NCBI GenBank assembly: GCA_900316285.1
Contig: ONCG01000016.1
Span: 1-64,000 of the forward strand
Origin: an uncultured Prevotellaceae bacterium
Lineage (GTDB): Bacteria; Bacteroidota; Bacteroidia; Bacteroidales; Bacteroidaceae
Direction: 5' to 3'
Length of the DNA: 64,000 nt
This document shows positions 14,972-24,167 of the stretch, piece after piece. The notes under the pieces were generated by a model. That model worked only from the letters and a program-made list of their open reading frames with translations. It was not told where the DNA came from and searched no databases. Positions within the stretch are counted from its first letter, which is position 1, and each line of letters opens with the position of its first letter. A program made the position numbers and the translations under genes.

Positions 14972-16504
14972 CTATTGCTCGGGAGAGGTGGGGAGGTCGA
15001 TGCGACGGAACGTGTCGAAGCGGGCGAGGCCGCTGTTGCCGTAGCAGAAGAGGGCGACACGGATTCCTTTCCAGTAGCCGCCCTGCATGGGGAAGGGTTC
15101 GCCGGCAGGGAGGAAGGTGCGACCATCGAGGCTGTAGAGGAATCGGTGGGTGTGGCGGAGGCAGTCGTTCTGCACACGTAGATAGATGCGCTTGAACTTG
15201 CCTTGCCGGATGAGTGTGCGCTGGTTGTCGTGTTCAACGACGATGCCTTCGGGTGTGATGCCCACGCCTCTGAACTGGCGTCCGATGCAAGCCAGTCCTG
15301 CGAAGCAGTCGCCGCGGGCTTCGAGGAAAGTAGTACTTTCGGTGACGTAGCCTATCACCTTCTGTGTGAGCATGTTATGGCATGAACGTAGGCCGTCGGC
15401 AGGAAGCGCATGCAGCGTGAGCCAGCCCTTCCGCTCGGTGAGGTTCCAGTGGTCGTCCCACGGGTTGTGGTTCCATTGCCATTGAAGGCCTAACGGCCCC
15501 GAGAACTCGTCGTCGGTCTGTGGCAGGGAGCGTCCCTGTGATGCGATGGGCTTCTGCCACGTGCTGACCGGTTCGCCGATGCCGTTGCCATCCTTGTCGA
15601 CGCCCATGAGCGGCCACTCGTCGAGCCAGCGGGCAGGCTGCAGGTGGACGACGCGCCCCAGCTCCGGCGTGTCCTGAAAATGATAGAACCACCAGCTGCC
15701 GTCGGGTGCATCGACCAGCGCCCCTTGGTGTGGGCCGTTGATGGCCGTTGTGCCCTGCTCGAGCATGATGCGACGCTCGTAGGGACCATAGATGTTTCTT
15801 GAGCGGAGCACGGTCTGCCAGCCCGTTCCGACGCCTCCTTCAGGAATGATGAGGAAGTAGTAGCCGTTGCGCTTCAACCACTTCGTGCCCTCTGCCACAG
15901 GACCCGTGTAGACCGTCTTGCCGTCGTCGAGCAGCTGGCGACCGTCGGCCGACATCTTATGCACGATGATGGGCCCTGCTCCCCATTGGCTGCGACCGAG
16001 ATAGGCCTGTCCGTCGTCGTCCCACAGCGGGCAAGGGTCTTCCCATTTCTCGACGCGACAGACGAGGTGCAACGGTTCCCAAGGACCGCTGGCGGCGGGT
16101 GCCGACGTCATATACAACCCTTCGTCGGGCGTGCAGAAATAAACGTAGAAACGGCCGTCGTGATAGCGGATGGACGGAGCCCACGAGCCACCGGCATAGT
16201 GGCGGTTGTCGTCCCAGCCGGGTTCGTTGAAGCGGCGGTAGATCTGGCTGACGTATCGCCAGTTGACCATATCGTCGGACTCCAGCACTTGCATTCCGAT
16301 GAAGTGGAAGTCGGAGGCTACCATGTAGAACTTCTCGCCCACGCGGATGACGTCGGGGTCGGAGAAGTCGGCATTCAGCACGGGGTTGGCGTAGGTGCCG
16401 TCGCCCTGGTCGCCCCACGCGGGGACGGGGTGAGTGGTCTGCGCCGAGAGCGTTGACACACAGGCGATGGCCAGTAGGAGGGTGAGGAGAGTTGATTTGG
16501 GCAT
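14972..16504 (-). CDS. GH43 family glycosidase (beta-xylosidase/arabinofuranosidase type)
   Basis: 510 aa, exported (signal MPKSTLLTLLLAIACVSTLSAQ). The five-bladed propeller starts with NADFSDPDVIRVG, whose Asp is the catalytic base. SWAPSIRYHDGRFYVYF carries the pKa-modulating Asp and VAEGTKWLKRNGYYF the probable acid Glu. A C-terminal beta-sandwich (about 335-505: LQWQWNHNP, LTLHA, FLEARGDCFAGLACI) is the accessory domain usual in GH43 enzymes acting on arabinoxylan side chains. Paralogous to the GH43 part of the gene at 19604-23251. Exact substrate cannot be read from sequence. It is monocistronic, with repeats on both sides. Confidence 0.88.
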   Translation of the reverse strand: MPKSTLLTLLLAIACVSTLSAQTTHPVPAWGDQGDGTYANPVLNADFSDPDVIRVGEKFYMVASDFHFIGMQVLESDDMVNWRYVSQIYRRFNEPGWDDNRHYAGGSWAPSIRYHDGRFYVYFCTPDEGLYMTSAPAASGPWEPLHLVCRVEKWEDPCPLWDDDGQAYLGRSQWGAGPIIVHKMSADGRQLLDDGKTVYTGPVAEGTKWLKRNGYYFLIIPEGGVGTGWQTVLRSRNIYGPYERRIMLEQGTTAINGPHQGALVDAPDGSWWFYHFQDTPELGRVVHLQPARWLDEWPLMGVDKDGNGIGEPVSTWQKPIASQGRSLPQTDDEFSGPLGLQWQWNHNPWDDHWNLTERKGWLTLHALPADGLRSCHNMLTQKVIGYVTESTTFLEARGDCFAGLACIGRQFRGVGITPEGIVVEHDNQRTLIRQGKFKRIYLRVQNDCLRHTHRFLYSLDGRTFLPAGEPFPMQGGYWKGIRVALFCYGNSGLARFDTFRRIDLPTSPEQ

Positions 16505-16883
16505 GTTATAATTTAAAGGGTTTAAAGGGCTTAAAGGGGAGAAAAGGGGAGAAAAGGGACGAATGTCTTGCAGCCAACGGTAGGGGCAGACCCCTGTGTC
16601 TGCCCGAACAAAGAGGAATCGCTTTGCGAGAAATATATCAAAATTTTATTCAAAATCTATCAAAATTAATGGAAAATTAATGGAAAATTCTTTCTCCGCT
16701 GCGCTACGAAAGCGGCAAAGCCGAAGTTGAGAGTTTAGAGTTTAGAGCTCTCTTCGCTGCAGCCTTCACTTTTGACCATAGGTCGAGTCTGCTCACGTTC
16801 GGAAAAGCTGATGCGAGCATCGCTCTTCCCTCACTTAATCGCAGCCTTCACTTTTCACTTTTCACTTCGCGCTTGCGCGGTGG
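16505..16883. repeat. Repeat-filled spacer upstream of GH43
   Basis: No gene seen. Contains TTTAAAGGG words, one GTAGGGGCAG element (16580-16609), an AT-rich TCAAAATCTATCAAAATT block (about 16645-16665), and an inverted copy (16745-16850) of the block at about 694-771 with GCTGATGCGAGCATCGC. Confidence 0.6.
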
Positions 16884-17186
16884 TCAGTCGATGACTTCGA
16901 TGTAGAAGCTGAAGGGACGGAAGCCGTCGTTGCAGCTGATCATCGCACTCATGGGGTTCTGCATCCAGCCATCGTAGAAGTTGCCTTCGCCTCTGGCGAG
17001 CGATTCCACAAACTCCTTCATGGAGTACCACGCCGACGGACACATGCCTTCCGGGCGCTTGCCGTCGACGGAAACCCATTGCTGGCCCTCGACAACATCG
17101 CAGGTGTGCTCAATCGGATTCTCGTATTTCGCCATGAGGTCGGCATAGACCGTCTGGCGAATGGCAGTGATTCTTACTTTGTTCAT
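16884..17186 (-). CDS. TIGR04076 family protein
   Basis: 100 aa. The pattern KVRITAIRQTVYADLMAKYENP at the start, then EGQQWVSVDGKRPEGMCPSAW, FYDGWMQNP and CNDGFRPFSFYIE matches the TIGR04076 family of small proteins of unknown function. Conserved Cys residues (in HTCDVV, GMCPSAW, ISCNDG) may bind a metal; this is inference. No signal peptide. Flanked by repeats, apparently a single-gene unit. Confidence 0.75.
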   Translation of the reverse strand: MNKVRITAIRQTVYADLMAKYENPIEHTCDVVEGQQWVSVDGKRPEGMCPSAWYSMKEFVESLARGEGNFYDGWMQNPMSAMISCNDGFRPFSFYIEVID

Positions 17187-17225
17187 GTGATCTGAGAGGT
17201 GATTCTTATTTTATATATTTTTTGA

Positions 17226-17367
17226 TGTAGGGACGCGACGTGTCGCGTTCTGGTGTTTGCCTTTCCCCTCCAGTACGCGGCACGCCGCGTCCCTACATTT
17301 TTAGGCGGATGGGGTGTTCTTGGTGTTTGCCTTTCCCCTCCAGTACGCGGCACGCCGCGTCCCTACA
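17226..17367. repeat. GTAGGGACGCGG inverted repeat element (with duplicated right arm)
   Basis: TGTAGGGACGCGACG (from 17226) faces GCGGCACGCCGCGTCCCTAC (to 17297); the right half, with its CTTTCCCCTCCAGTACGCGG lead-in, is repeated up to 17367. Related elements lie at 24022-24137 and 60971-61130. Confidence 0.75.
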
Positions 17368-17368
17368 T

Positions 17369-18085
17369 TCATACAGGCCCCTTGGTGATTCGTGCGAGAT
17401 AGTCGTAGTGGGTGCCTTCGGCGATGATCTCTGCCGTGTAGCCACAGGCAGCAGCGTGCTGCTTCAGCGTCTCGGCATCGACATACAGCCAGGGGAAGGG
17501 CTCGCCGATGGTTTTCTTGTACTGCATGCGATACTGCATCTCACCGTAGTAGTGGCCCGTGTCGGGATAGTCGATGTTGCCGTCTTCGTCCTCGAAGACA
17601 TAGCTGATGTCAGACGAGTCGCACAGCAGCTGGCCCCCAGGCGCGAGGATGCTGTCGAGGTGGCGGAAGAAGGCGGGCAGCCGATCGAGCGTGCCGACAA
17701 TGCCGATGCCGTTCATGAGCATCAACACCGTGTCGAACTGCTCCTTCAGCGTGAAGAAGTCTTGTTGCAGCACGCGCTTCACACCCCGTTGTTTCATCGT
17801 CTGCACCGATAGGGGAGAGATGTCGATGGCGGTGACGTCGACGCCGCGCTCCTGCAGTACGAGCGAGTGACAGCCCGAGCCTGCACCCACGTCGAGCGTA
17901 CGGCCGCTGGCCATGCAGAGTGCTTTCTGCTCGATGGCGGGCATCTGGTCATAGCGGCGGAAGAGGATGTCGAGCGGAATCTCGTCCTCGTCGAACATCG
18001 GGGAGAGCACTCGCAGCCGCGCTGCCTTGCCCGACTGCCAATAGTCGGCGATGGCTCTGCCCATCGGGTCGTGGTAGGATTTCAT
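17369..18085 (-). CDS. Class I SAM-dependent methyltransferase
   Basis: 238 aa. Motif I is TLDVGAGSGCHSL, followed by VDVTAIDISPLSVQTMK with the ribose-binding Asp and VLQQDFFTL. FDTVLMLMNGIGIVGTLD is the motif IV/post-motif region, and LAPGGQLLCDSSD is strand 5. The late residues (GHYYGEMQYRMQYKK, PFPWLYVDAETL) are seen in small-molecule methyltransferases related to UbiE/Coq5. Substrate unknown. Stands alone between repeats. Confidence 0.8.
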   Translation of the reverse strand: MKSYHDPMGRAIADYWQSGKAARLRVLSPMFDEDEIPLDILFRRYDQMPAIEQKALCMASGRTLDVGAGSGCHSLVLQERGVDVTAIDISPLSVQTMKQRGVKRVLQQDFFTLKEQFDTVLMLMNGIGIVGTLDRLPAFFRHLDSILAPGGQLLCDSSDISYVFEDEDGNIDYPDTGHYYGEMQYRMQYKKTIGEPFPWLYVDAETLKQHAAACGYTAEIIAEGTHYDYLARITKGPV

Positions 18086-18245
18086 ACTTTTAAGGGTTTA
18101 AAGGGGAGTGGCCGCGCAAGCGCGAAGTGAAAAGTTAAAAGTTAAAAGTGAAAAATGTAAAGAGCCTACGCTGGGTGTTCGCCCTTCAGGAGGCGGGACT
18201 AATGTCCCTTTTCTCCCCCTTTCTTCCCTTTATACTCTTTATACC

Positions 18246-18680
18246 TTATATTTCACTTGGCTTCCAGAGAAACAATCCTTCGGCGGCAGCCAGAGGGCGG
18301 AGCAGCTGGAGGAGCGCTTCGTCGGGGTTGTAGACGGTCATATAGATATCGTCGCCGTTGATGGTCAGCAGCGCATCAGAGGCCTCGATGAAGACGAGGA
18401 GCGGCTTCCTTTCAAGCAGCCACTGTTCCACATCGACGGGGTGCGGATTGATGGTCCACTCCTCGGAGAGGCCACAAACGGCGATATCCTCGTAGCAGTT
18501 GAGCTTCATCAGGATGTTGCAGAACTGCCGGCAGCGGCGCTCGGCCTGCTCCTCGCTGAGGAAGTATTGCTCGATGGTGAAGAACTGCCCACGGCTGTCG
18601 GCCGGCACCTGCTTTGGCAGGATGTCGATGACCCAATAGGGCTTCTCCAGATAGTCGTCGATGATGATTTCGCGATTCAT
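18246..18680 (-). CDS. Conserved hypothetical protein
   Basis: 144 aa from the ATG at 18680 (MNREIIIDDYLEKPYWVIDI). The longer frame overlaps the DUF4468 gene and is not needed. Seen: KPYWVIDILPKQVPADSRGQFF, a middle helix (EEQAERRCRQFCNIL) and DIYMTVYNPDEALLQLLRPLA. No signal or membrane segment. I have seen similar sequences annotated only as hypothetical in Bacteroidales. It starts 10 bp after the upstream gene's stop, so the two form an operon. Confidence 0.6.
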   Translation of the reverse strand: MNREIIIDDYLEKPYWVIDILPKQVPADSRGQFFTIEQYFLSEEQAERRCRQFCNILMKLNCYEDIAVCGLSEEWTINPHPVDVEQWLLERKPLLVFIEASDALLTINGDDIYMTVYNPDEALLQLLRPLAAAEGLFLWKPSEI

Positions 18681-18690
18681 GACGGTCGGT

Positions 18691-19422
18691 TTACCAGTCG
18701 TCGTTCTCGTTGCCCACGACGCCGTTTCGCACAGCTTCCTCAATCTTGTCCATAACGGCATTCGAGTAGGCGTGGGTCATGACGAGCGCCTTGGCGCAAG
18801 TGCGCTTCTTTGCGTCTTTCTGCACAAACGGATAGTGGTGGGCAATCTCCCATTGCTCGTCGTAGAGGAAGGCATTGGTCTTGTCGTCTTTCTTTCGCTT
18901 CGAGTCGCCATAGGTGCGCTCGTCGGAAGCCATCATACTCAGCCATCCGCCGCTGACGTCGGCCAGGATGTCATAGCTCTGCACGGTGTAGGTGACGCGG
19001 ATGCGACCCTCCTTGATGTCGATGCGGATAACAGGCGTGATGCTCACGGCATATTTGTTGAGCGTGCCGGTATGCTCGGCAATGTCGGGCAGGGTAGACG
19101 TGATGATGATGCAACCCGCCTCCTTGTCGTTGAGCGTGATGGCCTGCTTGTCCTTGAAGGTGGCCACAGCCCAGTAGTTCAGCGCCAGGTAGAGCTGCTC
19201 GCGCGTCTTGCCCGGTGCCTCGATGACTTGCTGATAGGTGAGCGACTCGTTCTTGTCGAGTGTGAGCCCTTCGGCGAGGTTGGCGGCTGCATCGAGCCAC
19301 TTCTCGCCATAGCGCTGCTTGGCATACTTCTCCAAGTCGGCAGCCTTCATGATTTGTGCGTTTGCTTCGAAAGTGCCGCCAAGGACAATGGCGGCCAACA
19401 GGGTGACAATCGTCTTCTTCAT
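18691..19422 (-). CDS. DUF4468-like exported protein
   Basis: 243 aa from the ATG at 19422 (MKKTIVTLLAAIVLGGTFEA), a standard signal peptide with cleavage after ANA. The body has a domain (about 40-165: LTYQQVIEAPGKTREQLYLA, AGCIIITSTLP, IRIDIKEGRIRVTYTVQSYDI) like DUF4468, a TBP-like fold in Bacteroidetes periplasmic proteins. Upstream in-frame ATG codons precede the probable promoter. First gene of a two-gene operon. Confidence 0.7.
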   Translation of the reverse strand: MKKTIVTLLAAIVLGGTFEANAQIMKAADLEKYAKQRYGEKWLDAAANLAEGLTLDKNESLTYQQVIEAPGKTREQLYLALNYWAVATFKDKQAITLNDKEAGCIIITSTLPDIAEHTGTLNKYAVSITPVIRIDIKEGRIRVTYTVQSYDILADVSGGWLSMMASDERTYGDSKRKKDDKTNAFLYDEQWEIAHHYPFVQKDAKKRTCAKALVMTHAYSNAVMDKIEEAVRNGVVGNENDDW

Positions 19423-19494
19423 AATTCTCAGACTGTTGATGTTGTTAAAAGGACTTGCAAATGAACTGCCATTCTTCATGCAGGAATGGACTTG

Positions 19495-19502
19495 CAAATA
19501 TA
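19495..19502 (-). promoter_or_regulatory. -7 box for the DUF4468-like operon
   Basis: TATATTTG on the minus strand, 73 bp before the start codon; no clear TTG at the right distance. Confidence 0.4.
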
Positions 19503-19542
19503 CTACAATTTTTTGAATGTTCGAAATTAATTGGTTTTTTAT

Positions 19543-19573
19543 TTTGCTTTTTGCTCGTTTCGTCGTAACTTTG
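19543..19573 (+). promoter_or_regulatory. Promoter of the GH5-GH43 gene
   Basis: TTTG (19543-19546), 19 bp, TAACTTTG (19566-19573), 30 bp before the start codon. Confidence 0.75.
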
Positions 19574-19603
19574 CAAGCAAAACGTATCTAACTATTAACG
19601 ACA

Positions 19604-22600
19604 ATGAAGAAACAATGCTTTTTATTCTGGCTGGCCTTGGTGGCGCTGCCCCTGATGGGACAAGGCGTGAAACCCCTGCCGACGCTGCACGTCGAGGGTC
19701 GCTGGCTGGTAGACACACACGGAAATCATGTGGTGCTGCATGGCGTGATGGACACGCCCAGCGCCTGGTTCAACAGCGGACGCTGGGGCTGGTCGTACGA
19801 CGATGCCGGCCGCAAGCGCTGCATCGACTACTTTGAGAAACTCTTCGTCGGACTCGAGCAGGCCCATTGCGACGTGTTCCGTCTGCACATGGACCCGGCG
19901 TGGACCAACGACCCGAACAGCGGCTACACTTGGACGGGTTCGCAAGGCCAGGCAGCAGACGCCTCGGGCGAGGCCGACATCAGGAAGTTCAACCCGACGC
20001 GCCTCACCAACTATCTGAAGACGCTCTATTTCCCCATTGCCCGCAAGGCACTTAATCACGGCATGTATGTCGTGGTGCGTCCGCCGGGTGTTTGTCCGGG
20101 CAATCTGAAGGTGGGCGACTACTATCAGAAATACCTGCTCACGGTGTGGGACACGTTCTCGAAGAACGACTCCATCCGTAAGTATGCCGGCCAGATCAGC
20201 ATCGAGCTTGCCAACGAGCCCGTGTCGCTGAAGAATGCCGACGGCCAGGACGATGCGAAGGCGCTGCACGACTACTTCCAGCCCATCGTCGACAAGATTC
20301 GTGCGAATGGCTTCACGGGCATCATCTGGGCTCCGGGCACGGGTTGGCAGGCCAACTATGCCGACTATGCCACCTATCCCATTGAGGGCTACAACATCGG
20401 CTATGCCGTTCACGACTACTGCGGCTGGTATGGTTGTAGCGATGCTACGCCGAGCGGCGCCAATAAGATTAGGCAGTTCCACAAGCAGGTGCCGGTGGTA
20501 GACACCGCGCCAATCATCATTACCGAGGTGGACTGGAGTCCGGAGAAGCCCGGCGAAGGCCACTACAACGAGCATGGCGACTGGGTGCCGGGCAACTATG
20601 GCACGTGGGCCACGGGCTCTACGTCGAAGTGGGGCAAGGCCTTCAAGGAACTGCTCGACCACTACGGAAACATTTCGATGACGCTCTCGGGAACGAGCTG
20701 TCTGCTCGATGTCGACACGCTTATCGAGAAAGGAAAGGTGGTGCCGGCCTTCGGCGGATATGAGGAAGCCTGCGGCAAGGCGTGCATGGACTGGTATGCC
20801 GACTACTATCAGGTGGACTGGCCGCATGCCGACTTCAAGAATGTGATCGCCTCCGACCTGGGCAACAGCCGCTATACCAATACCGTTGTGCGTGCCGACT
20901 TCCCCGATCCCGATGTCATCCGCGTGGGCGATACCTATTACATGGTGTCGACGACGATGCACCACTTCCCCGGTGCGACGATTCTGAAGTCGAAAGACCT
21001 CGTGAACTGGGAGTATTGTGCACAGCCGCTCACGCAGCTCTCCACCGCCGACAACTATAACTTGATGGGCGGAAGCGATGCCTATGCTCGCGGCATGTGG
21101 GCTTGCTCGATGAAGTATCACGACGGGAAGTTCTACCTGCTCATCAACGGCAACGATGCAGGCGGCTGGCTGCTCACCGCCTCCGATCCCGAAGGCCGCT
21201 GGGAGAAGAAGCGCCTGTCGCGCATCTACTACGACCCGGGCATGCTCTTCGATAATGGAAAGGTGTATGTGGCTTGCGGAATAGGCAATATCCAGATGTG
21301 CGAGCTCGACGAGGACTTTAATTTCATCCGCGAGCAGAATGTCATTAAGGACAAGCAGGGACTGGAAGGCTGCCACCTTTATAAGAAAGGAGAATACTAT
21401 TACATCTATGCCACCTATGGCGGATGGCCCAGCGGACAAGCCGTGTTCCGCTCGAAGAACATCTTCGGTCCGTATGAGGAGCAGATGCTCATCGAGAAAC
21501 TGATCGACGGAAAGCCCAACACCGTGCATCAGGGAGCACTGGTCTTTGTGCCGGCAACGCCCACCGACAGCGAGAGCGACGAAGGACAGGGCGAGTGGTG
21601 GACCATTCTGCAGGAGGACCTCGGTGCGCTGGGACGCTTCCCGAATCTGCAACCCGTTCGCTGGAGCAACGACTGGCCTATCGTGGGAACTTCCGGAAAA
21701 CCCGTCACCACGCGTCGCAAGCCAACTACGAACTATTCATATCCCGTGACCTATCTGCCCACGAACGATAACTTCCGCTCCTATCCGTTGGGCATGCAGT
21801 GGCAATGGAACCACAATCCCGACGGCGGTTGCTGGTCGCTGTTCGAGCGTCCGGGCTGGCTGCGCCTGAAGGCATCGGGCACCGCACAGCGCCTGACGTC
21901 GGCTCGCAACATGCTCACGCAGCGCATCTTCGCCTTCACGAACCGTCCGTCAACGGGTACCATTCGCCTGGATGTGTCGAATCTGGAGGAAGGAAACGTG
22001 GCTGGCATCTGCATCCTGCAAGACCCCTACGCCATGATTGGCGTTCGGGTGAAGGACGGTCAGCGGCAACTCGTGTGGCGACAGGACACGCTGCGCGTTA
22101 GCGATAGCTTCAAGCCCAGCGAGAAGGTCATTGCAGCCGACATCGACAGCGTCGTCTATTTACGGGCATCGGTTGACTACAGCACGAGCAAGACGCGCTT
22201 CTACTATTCGCTCGACAACGCCACTTACACGCAGCTGGGCGGCGAGACCACGCTTGGCTTCAACCTCACCGTGTTCGTGGGCGCTCGCTTCGGCCTGTTC
22301 TGTTATAACACCGACAGCGCTGCGGGCTATGCCGACTTCGACTGGTTCTCGACGGAAGACACGTTCGACGAGGCTACGTTCTATCCCGAGCACTTCGAGG
22401 GCTTCAATGAGGATATGCTCACCGCTGAAAGCATCGCCGTTGCCAGCGAGCAGATGGAAATCATGGTGGGCAACTCCACGAATCTCACCCTCAACGCCAC
22501 CTATCGTGACGGACACACCGAGAACGTTGCTTCTCAGGCTCGCTACACGACGAATGCACCCGAGGTGGTGCAGCTGCAGAACGGTCTTGTGCGCGGACTG

Positions 22601-23251
22601 AAAGAGGGCACCGCCGACATCACCGCGACTTATAGCGACCCGATGGGCAATGAGCTGCAGACATCGTTTAGCGTGCGCAGCACCTTCTTCCCGTTCGGCA
22701 AGGAGTATATCAACACCTCGCTCTTCTCGCAGGGCACCTATACCGAGAGCACCCGCACCTTCAAGCCTGGCCAGTGGGGTCAGATGGGATGGGAATATCC
22801 CAACGGAGCCGATATGTCGGGCTATCGCTATCTGGTTGTCAAGCTGAAGAAGACGCAGACCTGCGATGCTCACTTGAACATCTTCACGGCGAATAGCATC
22901 TGGAGTCCGTGCTGTGAGTCGCCAGCGTTCGGTTCGAAGAAACAGATTGTCGTTGACTTCCAAACGGCAAAGTACACGTCGGGCGACACGAAGGGCCAGC
23001 CCCTCGACACGAAGAACATCCGCATCGTTTGCTTCTGGGGTAATGGCAATGGAACAATTGTCGTGGAGGATATGTATCTGACCAACAACAGCGACTATTC
23101 GCCCGAGACGCCCTCTGCCGTTGAAGCTGTGGAGTACGACAATCCCCCGCGGCCTACAGGCATCTACGATTTGCAGGGAAGACGCGTACAAGGTAACCAA
23201 CTCCCCAAGGGCATTTACATCATCGATGGTAAAAAGGTCGTGATTAAGTGA
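19604..23251 (+). CDS. Bifunctional GH5-GH43 exported glycosidase with T9SS-type C-terminus
   Basis: 1215 aa. Signal peptide MKKQCFLFWLALVALPLMGQ. Residues about 25-405 are a GH5 barrel: ISIELANEPVSL holds the acid/base Glu and IIITEVDWSPEKPG the nucleophile Glu. Residues about 425-760 are a GH43 propeller with VVRADFPDPDVIRVGDTYYM (base Asp), CSMKYHDGKFYLL and GLEGCHLYKKGEYYYIYA (acid Glu). Next comes the GH43 accessory sandwich (about 725-920), a bacterial Ig-like domain (about 935-1020: SVAS/NATYRDG, GTADITATYSDP), a CBM-like sandwich (about 1025-1165) and a C-terminus ending LPKGIYIIDGKKVVIK. The last part is the short sorting end of Prevotella T9SS cargo. Together with the GH43 at 14972 this points to xylan or arabinoxylan degradation at the cell surface. 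Confidence 0.88.
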   Translation: MKKQCFLFWLALVALPLMGQGVKPLPTLHVEGRWLVDTHGNHVVLHGVMDTPSAWFNSGRWGWSYDDAGRKRCIDYFEKLFVGLEQAHCDVFRLHMDPAWTNDPNSGYTWTGSQGQAADASGEADIRKFNPTRLTNYLKTLYFPIARKALNHGMYVVVRPPGVCPGNLKVGDYYQKYLLTVWDTFSKNDSIRKYAGQISIELANEPVSLKNADGQDDAKALHDYFQPIVDKIRANGFTGIIWAPGTGWQANYADYATYPIEGYNIGYAVHDYCGWYGCSDATPSGANKIRQFHKQVPVVDTAPIIITEVDWSPEKPGEGHYNEHGDWVPGNYGTWATGSTSKWGKAFKELLDHYGNISMTLSGTSCLLDVDTLIEKGKVVPAFGGYEEACGKACMDWYADYYQVDWPHADFKNVIASDLGNSRYTNTVVRADFPDPDVIRVGDTYYMVSTTMHHFPGATILKSKDLVNWEYCAQPLTQLSTADNYNLMGGSDAYARGMWACSMKYHDGKFYLLINGNDAGGWLLTASDPEGRWEKKRLSRIYYDPGMLFDNGKVYVACGIGNIQMCELDEDFNFIREQNVIKDKQGLEGCHLYKKGEYYYIYATYGGWPSGQAVFRSKNIFGPYEEQMLIEKLIDGKPNTVHQGALVFVPATPTDSESDEGQGEWWTILQEDLGALGRFPNLQPVRWSNDWPIVGTSGKPVTTRRKPTTNYSYPVTYLPTNDNFRSYPLGMQWQWNHNPDGGCWSLFERPGWLRLKASGTAQRLTSARNMLTQRIFAFTNRPSTGTIRLDVSNLEEGNVAGICILQDPYAMIGVRVKDGQRQLVWRQDTLRVSDSFKPSEKVIAADIDSVVYLRASVDYSTSKTRFYYSLDNATYTQLGGETTLGFNLTVFVGARFGLFCYNTDSAAGYADFDWFSTEDTFDEATFYPEHFEGFNEDMLTAESIAVASEQMEIMVGNSTNLTLNATYRDGHTENVASQARYTTNAPEVVQLQNGLVRGLKEGTADITATYSDPMGNELQTSFSVRSTFFPFGKEYINTSLFSQGTYTESTRTFKPGQWGQMGWEYPNGADMSGYRYLVVKLKKTQTCDAHLNIFTANSIWSPCCESPAFGSKKQIVVDFQTAKYTSGDTKGQPLDTKNIRIVCFWGNGNGTIVVEDMYLTNNSDYSPETPSAVEAVEYDNPPRPTGIYDLQGRRVQGNQLPKGIYIIDGKKVVIK

Positions 23252-23274
23252 GGGCAGAGTCAAGTTTGCTTGAA

Positions 23275-23470
23275 CTCTGCCGAACGGCCTGAAAGGCCAA
23301 AAGCTATTAGCCCAGGGCAACGCCCTGGGTTTTTATGTTTGCCAACAATAATCGCCCTGAAAGGGCAAAAGCTCTGATGATGAATGCTTCTGCCCTTTCA
23401 GGGCGACATTACTTGTGTGCTTTTTACCCAGGGCGATGCCCTGGGCTATGTGCTTATTGGCCTTTCAGGC
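23275..23470. repeat. REP-like repeats with CCCAGGGC and GGCCTGAAAGGCC palindromes
   Basis: Two facing CCCAGGGCnnnGCCCTGGG palindromes (23311-23329 and about 23431-23449), two GGCCTGAAAGGCC/GGCCTTTCAGGCC words at the outer ends and two CCCTGAAAGGGC/GCCCTTTCAGGGC words inside. The whole block is an inverted repeat. Confidence 0.8.
23311..23334 (+). terminator. Terminator of the GH5-GH43 gene
   Basis: CCCAGGGC-aac-GCCCTGGG followed by five T residues, 60 bp after the stop. Confidence 0.7.
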
Positions 23471-23506
23471 CGTTTTTCTCCCTCGGGAGGGATGGGGAGG
23501 GGCTCC

Positions 23507-23977
23507 TTACTTCCTCAACTCCGACTTATCGATAACGACGAAGATGGTGTCGACAACATGGCCTTGACGGTCGGCGGACACGTGCTTCAACGGGTTGGCG
23601 AAGTGCTTGTCGAGGATGGTGACATCGTCGACGAAGTAGTCGGAGCGGCCGCGATTGCCAAACCAGTTCCAACCCATCACCTTATGATATTTGATTTTGA
23701 TCTTCCAACCCTCAATCTGGGCCTGATAGAGCAGGTCGACGAGGTGTTGCTGGTCCTTGCGGTCGTTGTCGAGGGAGAACGTAAACGGTTCGCCCGCTGT
23801 GTTCATGCCGGTCTGCGTGAGGTTGAGGCGTCCGTCCCACGAGTCCCAGATGAGTCCCGACTGAGCGAACTCGATGACGGTGCCGACCTTCTCGCCGCGC
23901 GAATAGTTCTCGGAACAAGCCACAAGAAGCATGCTGACCACAGCCAGCATGCTCCATTTGATGATTCTCTTTTTCAT
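23507..23977 (-). CDS. Bacteroidales lipoprotein of unknown function
   Basis: 156 aa with a lipoprotein signal (MLAVVSMLLVACSENY). Body: KVGTVIEFAQSGLIWDSWDGRLNLTQTGM, then FSLDNDRKDQQHLVDLLYQAQIEGWKIKIKYH. I recall close relatives in Bacteroidales, sometimes mislabelled 6-phosphogluconate dehydrogenase, but nothing in the sequence supports an enzyme. Single gene between repeat blocks. Confidence 0.7.
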   Translation of the reverse strand: MKKRIIKWSMLAVVSMLLVACSENYSRGEKVGTVIEFAQSGLIWDSWDGRLNLTQTGMNTAGEPFTFSLDNDRKDQQHLVDLLYQAQIEGWKIKIKYHKVMGWNWFGNRGRSDYFVDDVTILDKHFANPLKHVSADRQGHVVDTIFVVIDKSELRK

Positions 23978-24021
23978 TTGTTAATGGTGGTGATTACATA
24001 TACTTTTCTGACCTTCGTTGA

Positions 24022-24137
24022 TGTAGGGACGCGACGTGTCGCGTTATTGCAGCAGAAAGGCTCTTCCCAGTAGAGCGACGACCGCGTTGTTTGGTTAGTT
24101 TTTCCCCTCCAGCAACGCGGCACGCCGCGTCCCTACA
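24022..24137. repeat. GTAGGGACGCGG inverted repeat element
   Basis: TGTAGGGACGCGACGTGTCG at the left faces CGCGGCACGCCGCGTCCCTAC at the right; the interior is partly unique. Confidence 0.75.
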
Positions 24138-24167
24138 TTTTCTGGGTCATTTTTAATATAGTTGCCC

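Noticed and set aside
19622-21652. Long open frame antisense to the GH5-GH43 gene (676 codons)
   Set aside because: Codon-bias shadow of a GC-rich real gene on the opposite strand; no motif, and the plus-strand protein has catalytic motifs throughout.
22160-23320. Second long antisense frame under the GH5-GH43 C-terminus
   Set aside because: Same reason: low-complexity shadow sequence, no homology signature.
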